A DNA stretch of 64,000 bases, taken from positions 744,001-808,000 of the forward strand of contig NZ_FOPG01000001.1 in NCBI RefSeq assembly GCF_900113435.1, read 5' to 3'. This stretch comes from Sulfitobacter dubius (GTDB taxonomy: Bacteria; Pseudomonadota; Alphaproteobacteria; Rhodobacterales; Rhodobacteraceae). The notes below the pieces were generated by a model. That model was not told the origin of the DNA, made no database searches, and saw only the letters and a program-made list of their open reading frames with translations. How positions within the stretch are numbered: the stretch's first letter is position 1; each line of letters begins with the position of its first letter. This document shows positions 55,707 to 64,000 of the stretch, piece by piece. A program made the position numbers and the translations under genes.

Positions 55707-57954
55707 CTGCCTTGTCCCCTTGGTCTGTCGTTGTGTCGATGGCCAGCGGCAGCGTAATAACCGCCATGGCCCCGTGATGGTCTTGCCCGTCGAACGCGGG
55801 CGCGGTTTCGAGCGTCAGGCTCCCGCCATGTTCCTCGATAATCTTTCTGACAATGGGCAGGCCCAGCCCGGTGCCTTCGCTGCGCGTGGTCACATAGGGC
55901 TCGAACAGCCGTGCGCGGTCTTCGGGCAGGCCGATGCCATTGTCGGCAATGGTCAGCCGCAACAGCCGATTTTCGGGCGTCAGGACCACGCGAATTTGCG
56001 GCTCATGCCCCTCGGGCGTGCCTTCTTTCTTCAGGCTTTCAATCGCTTCGCCCGCGTTCTTGATCAAGTTGGTCAGCGCCTGCGAGATCATCGTCCCGTC
56101 AATATTGGCCATGATCGGCTGCGCTGGCAGGTCAAGTTTGATTGCAACGTCTTCCTGTCTGCTCTGCTGGAGAAGCACGGCATCGCGCAGCAATTGCCGG
56201 ATGTCCTGACGGCTGGTTTCCGGCTCTGGCATCCGCGCGAATTTCGAGAATTCGTCGACGATGCGCCGCAGGTCGCCGGTTTGCCGGATGATCACGCCGG
56301 TCATCTGCTCCAGCGCGTCATCATCCCCTTCGGCCATTTTGGGGCCGAACTTGCGGCGAATGCGCTCGGCACTCAACTGGATGGGCGTCAGCGGATTCTT
56401 GATCTCATGGGCGATGCGCCGCGCCACGTCGCCCCATGCGGCCATGCGCTGCGCGCTGACCAGATCGGTCACATCGTCAAAGGCCACCACATAGCCCTCA
56501 AGATCGCCGTCCTTGGACCGGCGGGTCGCCATGCGGACCAAAAGGTTCTCCATCGCCCCTTGGCGCGAGACCTTAACCTCGGCCTGCGCCACCTCATCCG
56601 ACGCAGCCTTCACCGTCTCAAACAGCGGTCCGAATTCCGGCACGGCAAGGGTCAGAGGCAGGCTTTGCTGATCTTCCGACCAATCCAGCAGCCGCATGGC
56701 AGAGCGGTTCACGAAGGTCACGCGCCCCTCGGGGTCCAGCCCCACCACGCCAGAGGTCACCGAGCTTAGCACGGAATCGAACAAGCGGCGGCGGCGTTCG
56801 ATCTGGTCGGTATTTTCTAACAGGGTCTCGCGTTGGCCCTTCAACTGGCGGGTCATCTGGTTGAAGTAACGGCCCAGCATGGCGATCTCGTCATCGCCCT
56901 CTTCCTCGCGGACCTGCACGTTCAGATCACCCGCGCCCACCTGCTGCGCGGCCCCGGTCAGCCGCCCGACCGGGCCGGAGAGCCGTTCAGCAAACCACAG
57001 GCCCAACCAGACAGCGGCCAGTATCAAGATCACTGCAAAGCCAAGATAGACCAGCGCGAATTCAAACAGCAGCCGCCCCCGTTCGGATTCAAGCTGTTGG
57101 TACAAGCGCACCGTCTCTTTGGTTTCATCCAGCAGGGCCAGAATTTCACCATCCACGGCGCGGGAGACATAGAGGAAGCGATCCACATAGGCGTCCATCG
57201 GCACCAGTGCGCGGAATTCGTTGTTCGGCCAATCTTCGATGACCAGAAGGCCTTCTTCGCTGGCGGCTTCAAGCTGCGCCTCGGTGGGGGCCTCGAAATC
57301 AAACAGATAGGACCGATCACCGCGGGCGCGGATTTGCGCGGTACTGTCGATCAAGAACGCCTCGCGCAGGCCGCGCTGGATTTGCCGCTGGCCCTCACCC
57401 AAAAGCTCACTGTCGCTGAGGTTAATGCCCTGCGCACGGGCGCTATCGATGCTGCGGGCAAGGGTTTGCGCATCTAAGATCAGGCCTTCGCGCTGCTCGG
57501 CCTCGTAGGCCTCTGCCGCCGCGAGCGACGAGCCGACCACGCCGCTGACCCGGTCAGAGAACCAGCCTTCGAGGCCCACATTCACTGTCAGCCCGGCAAA
57601 AATCGCTACTGTCACCGTGGGGATCAACGCCATCAGCGCAAAGACACCCGTCAATCGCAGGTGCAGGCGGGAGCCCGCCGATTTGGCGCGGCGCGCTGAG
57701 ATCAGCCGCCCGACCTGAATAAGGACCAGCGCCGCCACCAGCAGCACATAGACAAGATCGGACAACAGGATAAGCCGCAGGTTGAGCGTATCCGCCCCCT
57801 GCCCCAAGGGCCCGAGCGCCAGATAGGTCGCAAGCGCCAAAACCGGCCCCAGCACCACCAGTCCAAAGGTGGACCAATTGCGCAGCCGCTTGACCCGCCT
57901 GAGACGCCCCAACCGCTCGAGCTTGAACCTGCGTGACCGGGTTGCCACCCCCAT
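55699..57954 (-). CDS. ntrY: NtrY membrane sensor histidine kinase
   Basis: Membrane sensor kinase partner of NtrX. The 751-residue product has three membrane helices near the N-terminus (about 29-48, 62-84 and 102-124) and a periplasmic or extracytoplasmic domain. A further helix (about 299-320), a HAMP linker and a PAS domain follow. The HisKA box is [18 protein letters not shown] and the HATPase domain contains GTGLGLPIVRKI. The ATG at 57954 lies only one base after GAGG; the GTG two codons later (57948) is better spaced and may be the real start. Two small palindromes occupy the 95-base gap to ntrC. Confidence 0.95.
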   Translation of the reverse strand: MGVATRSRRFKLERLGRLRRVKRLRNWSTFGLVVLGPVLALATYLALGPLGQGADTLNLRLILLSDLVYVLLVAALVLIQVGRLISARRAKSAGSRLHLRLTGVFALMALIPTVTVAIFAGLTVNVGLEGWFSDRVSGVVGSSLAAAEAYEAEQREGLILDAQTLARSIDSARAQGINLSDSELLGEGQRQIQRGLREAFLIDSTAQIRARGDRSYLFDFEAPTEAQLEAASEEGLLVIEDWPNNEFRALVPMDAYVDRFLYVSRAVDGEILALLDETKETVRLYQQLESERGRLLFEFALVYLGFAVILILAAVWLGLWFAERLSGPVGRLTGAAQQVGAGDLNVQVREEEGDDEIAMLGRYFNQMTRQLKGQRETLLENTDQIERRRRLFDSVLSSVTSGVVGLDPEGRVTFVNRSAMRLLDWSEDQQSLPLTLAVPEFGPLFETVKAASDEVAQAEVKVSRQGAMENLLVRMATRRSKDGDLEGYVVAFDDVTDLVSAQRMAAWGDVARRIAHEIKNPLTPIQLSAERIRRKFGPKMAEGDDDALEQMTGVIIRQTGDLRRIVDEFSKFARMPEPETSRQDIRQLLRDAVLLQQSRQEDVAIKLDLPAQPIMANIDGTMISQALTNLIKNAGEAIESLKKEGTPEGHEPQIRVVLTPENRLLRLTIADNGIGLPEDRARLFEPYVTTRSEGTGLGLPIVRKIIEEHGGSLTLETAPAFDGQDHHGAMAVITLPLAIDTTTDQGDKADE

Positions 57955-58049
57955 ACCTCACCGATGTTGTGATGCATCGCTGCATCAACCGCCATATTAT
58001 GTGGTCCTGACCGGGGTAGTACCCCGATGGCCACTGTTATGTGGCTCTT

Positions 58050-59429
58050 TTACATCATCTTGCGGCCCCGTGTCACCTCAATATCGAGGTCTGTGATCTT
58101 CTTGCGCAAAGTATTTCTGTTTATCCCCAACAAAGCGGCACATTTTGCTTGGTTACCTGCGGTTGCAGCAAGTGCGATTTCGATCATCGGCAGTTCAACT
58201 TCACGCAATATCCGCGCGTACAGCCCCGGAGGTGGCAACATAGAGCCGTGCAGATCAAAGTAGCGTTGCAAATGCCGCTCGACCGACGCGCCCAGACGTT
58301 CGGTATCGGCCTCAGTCTGCATCGGCGCGGGGCCGGTCTGCGCCCCAAGCAAGAGTTCGGCCTCACTCGCTGTGATTTCTGCTGCCTGACTGGCCAGCGC
58401 CAACTGGCGCATCGCATGCTCCAACTGGCGGACATTTCCGGGCCATGGGAATTTAAGCAGAATTTGCGACGCTTTATCAGAGAGTTTGCGCGGTGACGCT
58501 GGGCCGGGATTGGCACGGGCCAAGAAATGATCGGCCAACAGCGGGATATCTTCGACACGGTCGCGCAGGGCGGGCACTTCGAGGGTCGCCCCCGACAGGC
58601 GATAATAGAGATCGCGCCGCAGCCTGCCGTCTTGCATTGCGGCATCCAGATCGCTCTGGCTGGTCGCCATAAAGCGCGGCGCGTCATCGCCCGGCGCATC
58701 CATCATCCGCACCAAACGGGCTTGGATATCTTGGGGGAAGTCCGCGATCTCATCAATCATCAGGGTGCCACCACCCACCCGCGCCAGCACCCGTGCCGGG
58801 CCCTCAATGTCCGCAAGATCAGCATCGGTGACTGTCACGAAAGGCAGGCTGCGTCGGTCAGAAAAATCATGGATCGCGCGTGCAATGAGTGACTTGCCCG
58901 AACCACTTTCGCCCCAAATCAGCACCGGCAGGTCGGTGTTCATCACCCGCGCCACGGTGCGGTAGAGCGCCTGCATCACCGGGGTGCGGCCAATCATCGG
59001 CAGATCGTCACGCTCCGCGTCGATATCGGCACTGTCGTCGGGGGCGGCTTTGCGGCTGAGCGTCGTGCGCTGCTCCAACGCGCGTGCGGTGCGTTTCATC
59101 AGGTCCGGCAGGTCGAAGGGTTTGGGCAGATAGTCAAAGGCTTCGGCCTCTGCCGCCTTGATCGCCGTCATAATTGTGTTCTGCGCCGAGATCACGATCA
59201 CCGGCAGGCCGGGTCGGTCCTGCGCGATTTTCGGGAGCATTTCCAACCCGTTGCCATCGGGCATGACCACGTCAGAGATCACCGCGTCGCCCTTGCCCTC
59301 GCTGACCCATCGCATCAGGGTGGTCAGGCTTGAGGTCGCATGAACCTTGCAGCCCGCGCGGGTCAGCGCTTGGGTCAGAACGGTGCGGATCGTACGGTCG
59401 TCATCGGCGACGAGGATGGTGCCATCCAT
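58050..59429 (-). CDS. ntrC: NtrC nitrogen response regulator, GAFTGA-less type
   Basis: Activator of nitrogen-assimilation genes, phosphorylated by NtrB. The 459-residue product has a receiver with acceptor D53 in [11 protein letters not shown]. The AAA+ domain has Walker A GESGSGKS (173-180) and Walker [12 protein letters not shown] Fis-type DNA-binding domain lies at the end ([15 protein letters not shown]). Between the two Walker motifs the sigma-54-contacting loop is deleted: only about 20 residues separate LPFVTVTD from GGGTLMIDE and no GAFTGA exists. Rhodobacter capsulatus NtrC shares this and works with sigma-70 polymerase. The ATG at 59429 has AAGGAG 7 bases upstream and follows the ntrB stop by one base. 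Confidence 0.96.
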   Translation of the reverse strand: MDGTILVADDDRTIRTVLTQALTRAGCKVHATSSLTTLMRWVSEGKGDAVISDVVMPDGNGLEMLPKIAQDRPGLPVIVISAQNTIMTAIKAAEAEAFDYLPKPFDLPDLMKRTARALEQRTTLSRKAAPDDSADIDAERDDLPMIGRTPVMQALYRTVARVMNTDLPVLIWGESGSGKSLIARAIHDFSDRRSLPFVTVTDADLADIEGPARVLARVGGGTLMIDEIADFPQDIQARLVRMMDAPGDDAPRFMATSQSDLDAAMQDGRLRRDLYYRLSGATLEVPALRDRVEDIPLLADHFLARANPGPASPRKLSDKASQILLKFPWPGNVRQLEHAMRQLALASQAAEITASEAELLLGAQTGPAPMQTEADTERLGASVERHLQRYFDLHGSMLPPPGLYARILREVELPMIEIALAATAGNQAKCAALLGINRNTLRKKITDLDIEVTRGRKMM

Positions 59430-59430
59430 G

Positions 59431-60516
59431 TCAATTCTCCTTAAGGGCTGCGGCGCCTGCACGCGGCAACGAGATGCGAAATGCGGTTCGACCGGGGGCG
59501 GAACTGACGGAAATCCAGCCCCCATGGTCTGAGATAATCTTGCTCACTAAGGCGAGGCCTAGTCCGGTGCCATTCTCACGGCCCGACACGAATGGGTCGA
59601 AAACATCGGCGCGGATATGTTCCGGCAGGCCGGGGCCATCGTCGATCACCTCAATCTGCAGGGGCAGGAGCTGGCCATTGCCATCAGCACGGCGCAACTG
59701 GAACCCGTGTTCATAAAAACTGCGCAACCGGATCGTGCCACCGGCGTCGCCCGCGGCCTCAGCCGCGTTGCGGATCAGGTTCAGCAAAACCTGCAAAAGC
59801 TGATCCTTGTCGCCGAGCGCGGGCGGCAGCGAGGGATCGTAGTCCTCGATAATCTTCATCTTCGAGCCGAAGCCTAGCATCGCCGAACGGCGCGCGCGAT
59901 CCAGCACATCATGCAGGTTCACCGGCTTCCGCTCCGGTGCCATCAGATTGCCAAATTGCTCGACCTGTTCCAGCAATTTTACGATGCGACGACTTTCGGC
60001 GACGATAAGATCCGTCAGTTCCAGATCTTCCTTGGACAGGTTCATTGACAAAAGCTGCGCCGCCCCCGTGATCCCTGCCAGCGGGTTCTTGATCTCATGG
60101 GCCAGCATCTCGGCCATGCCGATGGCGGATTTGGCGGCGGATTTTACGCTGTGGTCTTGCGTGATGCGCCCTGCCAATTCGCGCGGTGTGATCATCAAGA
60201 TCATCTGCCCCTCCCCGCCCGCCAGCGGCGCAATCTGCAGACCGCATTGCAAAGGCGCACGCTGCATCGCGCCGACATCCACGTCATTCACGAACAGCGG
60301 CGTGCCCTGCAGACGCGCGCGGGCAAAAGCAGCCTCTAGCGGGTGATCCACCGCGATCAGATGCCAAAGCGATTGACCAATCGTCGCGCGGGCGGACGCA
60401 TTAAGGAAACCTTCGGCAGAGGGGTTCAGATCATCAACCCGGTCGTCGGCACCAATGATAAAGGCGGGCACCGGCAGAGAACTCCAAATCTGCCGTTCCG
60501 GTGTCTCGGCTCTCAT
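59431..60516 (-). CDS. ntrB: NtrB nitrogen sensor kinase
   Basis: Cytoplasmic PII-regulated histidine kinase that phosphorylates NtrC when nitrogen is short. The 361-residue product has a PAS domain (about 10-115). Its HisKA box [22 protein letters not shown] carries the acceptor histidine, and the HATPase domain has [16 protein letters not shown] and [12 protein letters not shown]. No membrane segment is present. The ATG at 60516 overlaps the dusB stop (ATGA), and ntrC follows after one base, giving a tightly coupled dusB-ntrB-ntrC unit. Confidence 0.97.
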   Translation of the reverse strand: MRAETPERQIWSSLPVPAFIIGADDRVDDLNPSAEGFLNASARATIGQSLWHLIAVDHPLEAAFARARLQGTPLFVNDVDVGAMQRAPLQCGLQIAPLAGGEGQMILMITPRELAGRITQDHSVKSAAKSAIGMAEMLAHEIKNPLAGITGAAQLLSMNLSKEDLELTDLIVAESRRIVKLLEQVEQFGNLMAPERKPVNLHDVLDRARRSAMLGFGSKMKIIEDYDPSLPPALGDKDQLLQVLLNLIRNAAEAAGDAGGTIRLRSFYEHGFQLRRADGNGQLLPLQIEVIDDGPGLPEHIRADVFDPFVSGRENGTGLGLALVSKIISDHGGWISVSSAPGRTAFRISLPRAGAAALKEN

Positions 60517-61505
60517 GCTGCAACCCGGGTTTGCGGGGCTGCGGCATCATACTGCATCGCCTCTGCGATCAAATCAAAGGTGGTGTTCACTTCTCGCGCG
60601 GTCAGCACGGCGCGGCGCAGATCAGAGGGGGTATCGCAATAATCCATGTACCAGCCGAGATGTTTTCGCGCCACCTTGGCCCCCAGATCGGCCCCGTAAA
60701 AGCGCAGCATTTCGTCGTAATGTTCTGCAACCATCTCGGCCATTGCCGCCCCTTTGGGGATCATCGGTGCAGAGCGCCCGTGCAGGTCATGGGCGATCTG
60801 CGCCAGCAGCCAGGGCCGCCCTTGCGCACCGCGCCCAACCATCACTCCATCTGCGCCCGACAGGCGCAGCGCTGTCCGGGCCTCTTCGCTGCCGACGATA
60901 TCACCATTGGCGATGACGGGAACATTCACGGCCTCTTTCACCGCTCGGATCGCAGCCCAGTCGGCGCGGCCCTTGTAGAACTGACAGCGCGTGCGCCCGT
61001 GAATGGTGATCATCCGCACGCCTGCGTCCTCGGCCCGTTTGGCGATAGGTGCGGCATTGAGCATATTGTCGTCCCAGCCCAGCCGGGTTTTCAGCGTTAC
61101 CGGCACCTTGACCGCGTCGACCACCGCTTCAATCAGCCGCAGCGCGTGATCGGGCGTTTTCATCAATGCCGAGCCCGAGGCGCCCTGCGTCACCTTTTTG
61201 GCCGGGCAGCCCATGTTAATGTCGATGATCCGCGCGCCCATCGCCTCGACCATACGGGCGGCTTCGGCCATCGGTTCGGCCTCGCGCCCCGCGAGTTGGA
61301 CGGAGGTGCCGATGACATCCAACCCCAACTCTGCCTTCTCGCGGACGCCGGGGCGGCGGCTGAGCAATTCTTGGCTGGCGACCATCTCGGACACGACCAA
61401 CCCGGCTCCGAATCGCGCCACGAGGCTGCGATAGGGCAGATCGGTGATCCCGGCCATCGGGGCGAGGAATACCGGAGGGTCGAATGTCAGGGGGTCGGCG
61501 GTCAC
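60513..61505 (-). CDS. dusB: tRNA-dihydrouridine synthase (DusB, historically NifR3)
   Basis: FMN-dependent reductase that makes dihydrouridine in tRNA. The 330-residue product has LAPMAGITDLPYR at the start, and INMGCPAKKVTQGASGSALM with the catalytic cysteine. The TIM-barrel segments HGRTRCQFYKGRADW and NGDIVG follow. It was first named nifR3 because it lies upstream of ntrBC in Rhodobacter, exactly as here. Being first in the operon, it shares its promoter with ntrBC. The 184-base gap to the divergent ispDF gene holds no other clear gene. Confidence 0.97.
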   Translation of the reverse strand: MTADPLTFDPPVFLAPMAGITDLPYRSLVARFGAGLVVSEMVASQELLSRRPGVREKAELGLDVIGTSVQLAGREAEPMAEAARMVEAMGARIIDINMGCPAKKVTQGASGSALMKTPDHALRLIEAVVDAVKVPVTLKTRLGWDDNMLNAAPIAKRAEDAGVRMITIHGRTRCQFYKGRADWAAIRAVKEAVNVPVIANGDIVGSEEARTALRLSGADGVMVGRGAQGRPWLLAQIAHDLHGRSAPMIPKGAAMAEMVAEHYDEMLRFYGADLGAKVARKHLGWYMDYCDTPSDLRRAVLTAREVNTTFDLIAEAMQYDAAAPQTRVAA

Positions 61506-61689
61506 TTGCTTAATCCTTGTGCGGTCCCTTGCTGTGTAGCTCTGCCACGGGGTGACCTCAATGAAACTAGCCTGAAAAGCAGCTATGCGCCAAGCAACTG
61601 CTTATTTTTTAGGCAGCCACCCCAGATTGCACCCCGCCGCCGCATTGCCTAGACAGGGCCATGTTTACCACGTTTTCCAGATTGCCCCG

Positions 61690-62820
61690 ATGAGTATCGC
61701 AGCCTTGATCGTTGCCGCCGGGCGTGGCAGCCGCGCGGGCGGTCCGCAGCCGAAACAATGGCAGGCGCTGGCGGGCGCGCGTGTGATCGACCACACGCTC
61801 GCCGCCTTTCGCGCCCTGCCCCAGATCACCGAGATCGTGCTGGTGCTGCACGAAGACGACATGGATCAGGCCGAGGCTTTCGCGGCCCAAGGAATTACCG
61901 TCACCACTGGCGGGGCGGAGCGTGCGGCCTCGGTCCAACGCGGGCTTGCGGCCATTGGCCAAGCGGAGAAGGTGTTGATCCACGACGCGGCACGGCCCTG
62001 TGTTTCGCCCGAGATCATCACGGGGGTGATTGGAGCGCTTGACCAGAATCAAGCAGCCGCCCCCGGACTGCCTATCACAGATGCGCTTTGGCAGGGCGCG
62101 GATGGCCACGTCACCGGCACGCAAGACCGCAGCGCCCTTTTCGCCGCGCAGACACCGCAGGGCTTTGACCTTGCCGCGATCCGCGCGGCCCATGCCGCGT
62201 ATGACGGCCAAGCGGCGGATGACGTCGAAGTCGCTCGCGCTGCTGGCCTGACCGTTGCCATCACCCAAGGCAGCGCCGATAACCTGAAAATCACCCGGCC
62301 CGAGGATTTCGCCCGCGCCGCCCGCATATTGGAGACCCGCATGGACATTCGCACCGGCAACGGATTTGACGTGCACGCCTTCGGCCCCGGAGATCACGTG
62401 ACCCTCTGCGGCATCGACATCCCGCATACCTATGGACTGGTCGGCCATTCCGACGCCGATGTCGCGCTGCATACCGTCACCGATGCCATCTACGGCGCGC
62501 TTGCACGCGGCGACATCGGCCAGCATTTCCCGCCGAGCGATCCGCAATGGAAAGGCGCGCGCAGCGATATTTTCCTGCGCCATGCCGCGCAGATGGCCCG
62601 CGATATGGGGTTCACCCTCACCCATGTCGATTGCACGCTGGTCTGCGAGACGCCCAAGATTGGCCCTCATGTCGAGCCGATGCGCGCCGCAATGGCCGAG
62701 ATGCTGGGGATCGAGATCGACCGCGTATCCGTCAAAGCGACCACAAGCGAGCGCCTCGGCTTTACCGGGCGCGGCGAAGGCATTGCCTGTATGGCCACAG
62801 CAACATTGGTGAAAACATGA
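61690..62820 (+). CDS. ispDF: Bifunctional IspD/IspF (MEP pathway)
   Basis: A fused enzyme catalysing the third and fifth steps of non-mevalonate isoprenoid synthesis: CTP-dependent formation of CDP-methylerythritol, and cyclisation to the 2,4-cyclodiphosphate. The 376-residue product has an IspD domain (about 1-215; [16 protein letters not shown] and IHDAARPC). A complete IspF domain (about 218-376) begins [14 protein letters not shown] and carries the metal-binding [11 protein letters not shown] and the [15 protein letters not shown] closing motif. Such fusions are common in alphaproteobacteria. The ATG at 61690 has a poor ribosome-binding site. Its stop overlaps pgpA (ATGA). Confidence 0.96.
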   Translation: MSIAALIVAAGRGSRAGGPQPKQWQALAGARVIDHTLAAFRALPQITEIVLVLHEDDMDQAEAFAAQGITVTTGGAERAASVQRGLAAIGQAEKVLIHDAARPCVSPEIITGVIGALDQNQAAAPGLPITDALWQGADGHVTGTQDRSALFAAQTPQGFDLAAIRAAHAAYDGQAADDVEVARAAGLTVAITQGSADNLKITRPEDFARAARILETRMDIRTGNGFDVHAFGPGDHVTLCGIDIPHTYGLVGHSDADVALHTVTDAIYGALARGDIGQHFPPSDPQWKGARSDIFLRHAAQMARDMGFTLTHVDCTLVCETPKIGPHVEPMRAAMAEMLGIEIDRVSVKATTSERLGFTGRGEGIACMATATLVKT

Positions 62821-63308
62821 GCCCTGCACATCTGATCGCGACGCTTTTGGGCGTTGGCCACGTCCGCCCCGCGCCGGGCACTTGGGGCTCGCTCATCGCC
62901 CTGCCCTATGCGTGGCTGTTGCATGTGCTGGGGGGCTTTCCCCTGCTGGTGATCGGGATCCTCGTGGCGATCCCTTTGGGCTGGTGGGCAACCGCGCGCT
63001 ATACGGCAGGCGGGCCGGATCATGACCCCGGAGAGGTCGTGGTTGATGAATTGGTCGGCCAGTGGATCGCGCTGTTGCCGCTGTCCTATGCCGCTTGGTC
63101 GATGCAAATCCCGATCCTTGCCATGTGGCCCGGTTGGATCGCCGCTTTTGCGCTGTTCCGGCTGTTTGATATCACCAAACCGTTGATCATCGGCTGGGCC
63201 GATCGTCAGGGCGGGCCATGGGGCGTGATGCTGGATGATATCTTTGCCGGGATTTTCGCAGCACTTGGCGTCATGGCGTTGGCGGCGCTCTATCACGGGG
63301 TGCTGTAA
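62817..63308 (+). CDS. pgpA: Phosphatidylglycerophosphatase A
   Basis: PgpA removes the phosphate from phosphatidylglycerophosphate to give phosphatidylglycerol at the inner membrane. The 163-residue product has the family motifs [13 protein letters not shown] and [17 protein letters not shown], the [11 protein letters not shown] segment and three or four membrane helices. It is translationally coupled to ispDF upstream. Its stop directly abuts the cinA start, so all three form one operon. Confidence 0.95.
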   Translation: MSPAHLIATLLGVGHVRPAPGTWGSLIALPYAWLLHVLGGFPLLVIGILVAIPLGWWATARYTAGGPDHDPGEVVVDELVGQWIALLPLSYAAWSMQIPILAMWPGWIAAFALFRLFDITKPLIIGWADRQGGPWGVMLDDIFAGIFAALGVMALAALYHGVL

Positions 63309-63782
63309 ATGACCCTCGCCGCGCAACTGTTGGAAAAGGCCCGCGAAACCGGTGCAATGGTCGCCTGTGCAGAGAGTTGCACTGGCGGCATGCTTGCCGC
63401 CGCGCTGACCGATCTGCCGGGGTCTTCGGCCCTGCTGGATCGCGGCTATGTCACCTATACCAATGCGGCGAAAATCGCGATGCTGGGCGTGTCGGAGGCG
63501 ACATTGGCGCAATGGGGCGCGGTGTCTGAACAGGTAGCCGAAGAGATGGCGGCGGGCGCTCAGGCGCGTTCTGAGGCGCAGATAGCCGTGTCGATCACCG
63601 GCATCGCAGGCCCCGGCGGATCAGAGCATAAGCCCGAAGGCCGCGTTTGTTTTGGACTTGCCACAGCGGCAGGGGTTCTAACGGAAACGATCGAATTTGG
63701 CGCGCAGGGCCGCGGCGCGGTGCGGATTGCGGCCTGTAACCACGCGCTTGGCCTGTTGCAGCGAGGCTTCGCGGCGCTTTAA
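63309..63782 (+). CDS. CinA C-terminal domain protein (PncC, nicotinamide-nucleotide amidohydrolase)
   Basis: A 157-residue stand-alone CinA C-terminal domain. The core motif CAESCTGGMLAAALTDLPGSS (20 to 40) and the YVTYTNAAK and SITGIAGPGGS segments match PncC. PncC deamidates nicotinamide mononucleotide to nicotinate mononucleotide in NAD salvage. The N-terminal MoCF-like domain of full CinA is absent. The start follows the pgpA stop with no gap. The stop codon shares TTAA with the convergent COQ10-like gene. Confidence 0.9.
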   Translation: MTLAAQLLEKARETGAMVACAESCTGGMLAAALTDLPGSSALLDRGYVTYTNAAKIAMLGVSEATLAQWGAVSEQVAEEMAAGAQARSEAQIAVSITGIAGPGGSEHKPEGRVCFGLATAAGVLTETIEFGAQGRGAVRIAACNHALGLLQRGFAAL

Positions 63783-64000
63783 CCTTGGGGTCCGTAAAGC
63801 TCTTTCGCACGGTTCTCGAAGGCCCGTACGATCCGCTGCATCGCCTCGTTGAAAACCACGCCGATGACCTTTTGCAGAATCATATTCTTGAACTCAAAAT
63901 CGACAAAGAAATGCACCTGACAGCCTTCGAGGTTATCCTCAAAATGCCAGTTTGATTTCATATACTTGAAGGGGCCGTCGAGATATTCGGTGTCGATCTT
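63779..64000 (-). CDS. COQ10/RatA-like SRPBCC protein (partial, 5' part outside window)
   Basis: The last 73 residues of a START/SRPBCC-fold protein are visible; the reading frame is open to the window edge. The segments FKYMKSNWHF, VHFFVDFEFKN and VFNEAMQRIVRAFENRAKELYG match the C-terminal half of COQ10/RatA proteins. These bind ubiquinone and support respiration, or in Escherichia coli affect ribosome association. Full family length is about 150 residues. An internal ATG at 63961 is not the start. Confidence 0.88.
   Translation of the reverse strand, partial: KIDTEYLDGPFKYMKSNWHFEDNLEGCQVHFFVDFEFKNMILQKVIGVVFNEAMQRIVRAFENRAKELYGPQG

Noticed and set aside
61577-61610. Possible attenuator before ispDF (AAGCAG/CTGCTT then six T)
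   Set aside because: Only a 6-bp stem with a 15-base loop, no leader peptide and no upstream plus-strand gene; kept only as a weak possibility.

Overview
The window is ordinary core chromosome of a marine alphaproteobacterium, most likely a Rhodobacteraceae of the Roseobacter group. This rests on several things that can be read directly. A syntenic block runs dusB-ntrB-ntrC-ntrY-ntrX-(lipoprotein)-trkA-trkH-hfq-hflX. NtrC lacks the sigma-54 GAFTGA loop, as in Rhodobacter. HemB is of the magnesium type, without the zinc cysteines. IspD and IspF are fused. CckA is present with CtrA-type boxes. The recA promoter carries an alphaproteobacterial SOS box (GTTC-N7-GTTC). An acyl-CoA ligase resembles the DMSP-pathway enzyme DmdB. 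A genus such as Sulfitobacter is possible, but I cannot establish it from this sequence alone.

Layout. 1-7 kb: recA with its SOS box, a small sulfotransferase-like gene, the cell-cycle/motility kinase gene cckA with a palindromic CtrA box upstream, an rRNA m5C methyltransferase gene and guaB. 7-12.5 kb: a RamA/RACo-like corrinoid-activating ferredoxin-ATPase overlapped by a SAM methyltransferase, tRNA-Gly(CCC), and an orphan CHASE-domain histidine kinase. 12.5-18 kb: the DmdB-like ligase and the zwf-pgl-pgi operon, which feeds glucose-6-phosphate into the Entner-Doudoroff/pentose phosphate routes. 18-22.8 kb: an uncharacterised radical SAM protein, usg, gyrA and a small secreted protein preceded by a CtrA-type box. 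23-31 kb: M32 carboxypeptidase, heme A synthase, trmJ, a ThiE-like protein, a divergent HupE/DUF4198 pair whose start codons share one CATG, and psuK-psuG for pseudouridine breakdown.

31-42 kb: DUF502 protein, patatin plus 3-hydroxybutyrate dehydrogenase, a well-formed candidate small RNA, a YejA-like solute-binding protein, an XRE-cupin regulator, a FrnE-like thioredoxin-fold protein, a Bcr/CflA exporter and mfd. 42-49 kb: a membrane protein, hemB, a SYLF lipoprotein, a beta-hydroxyacid dehydrogenase, a penicillin-acylase-family amidase, an RluE-like pseudouridine synthase and a DUF2177 protein. 49-61.5 kb: the leftward Hfq/K+ uptake/nitrogen-regulation block. 61.7-64 kb: ispDF-pgpA-cinA, and the 3' part of a COQ10/RatA-like gene cut by the window edge.

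How the genes work together. Control functions are unusually dense: four histidine kinases (CckA, the CHASE kinase, NtrB, NtrY), two NtrC-family regulators, Hfq and an XRE-cupin regulator. Nearly everything else is housekeeping metabolism. I found no phage, transposon, CRISPR array or defence island. The best leads for undescribed biology are the sRNA at 33847-33922, the two CtrA-type boxes, the HupE/DUF4198 pair, the radical SAM protein with six extra cysteines, and an orphan terminator hairpin at 14226-14257.
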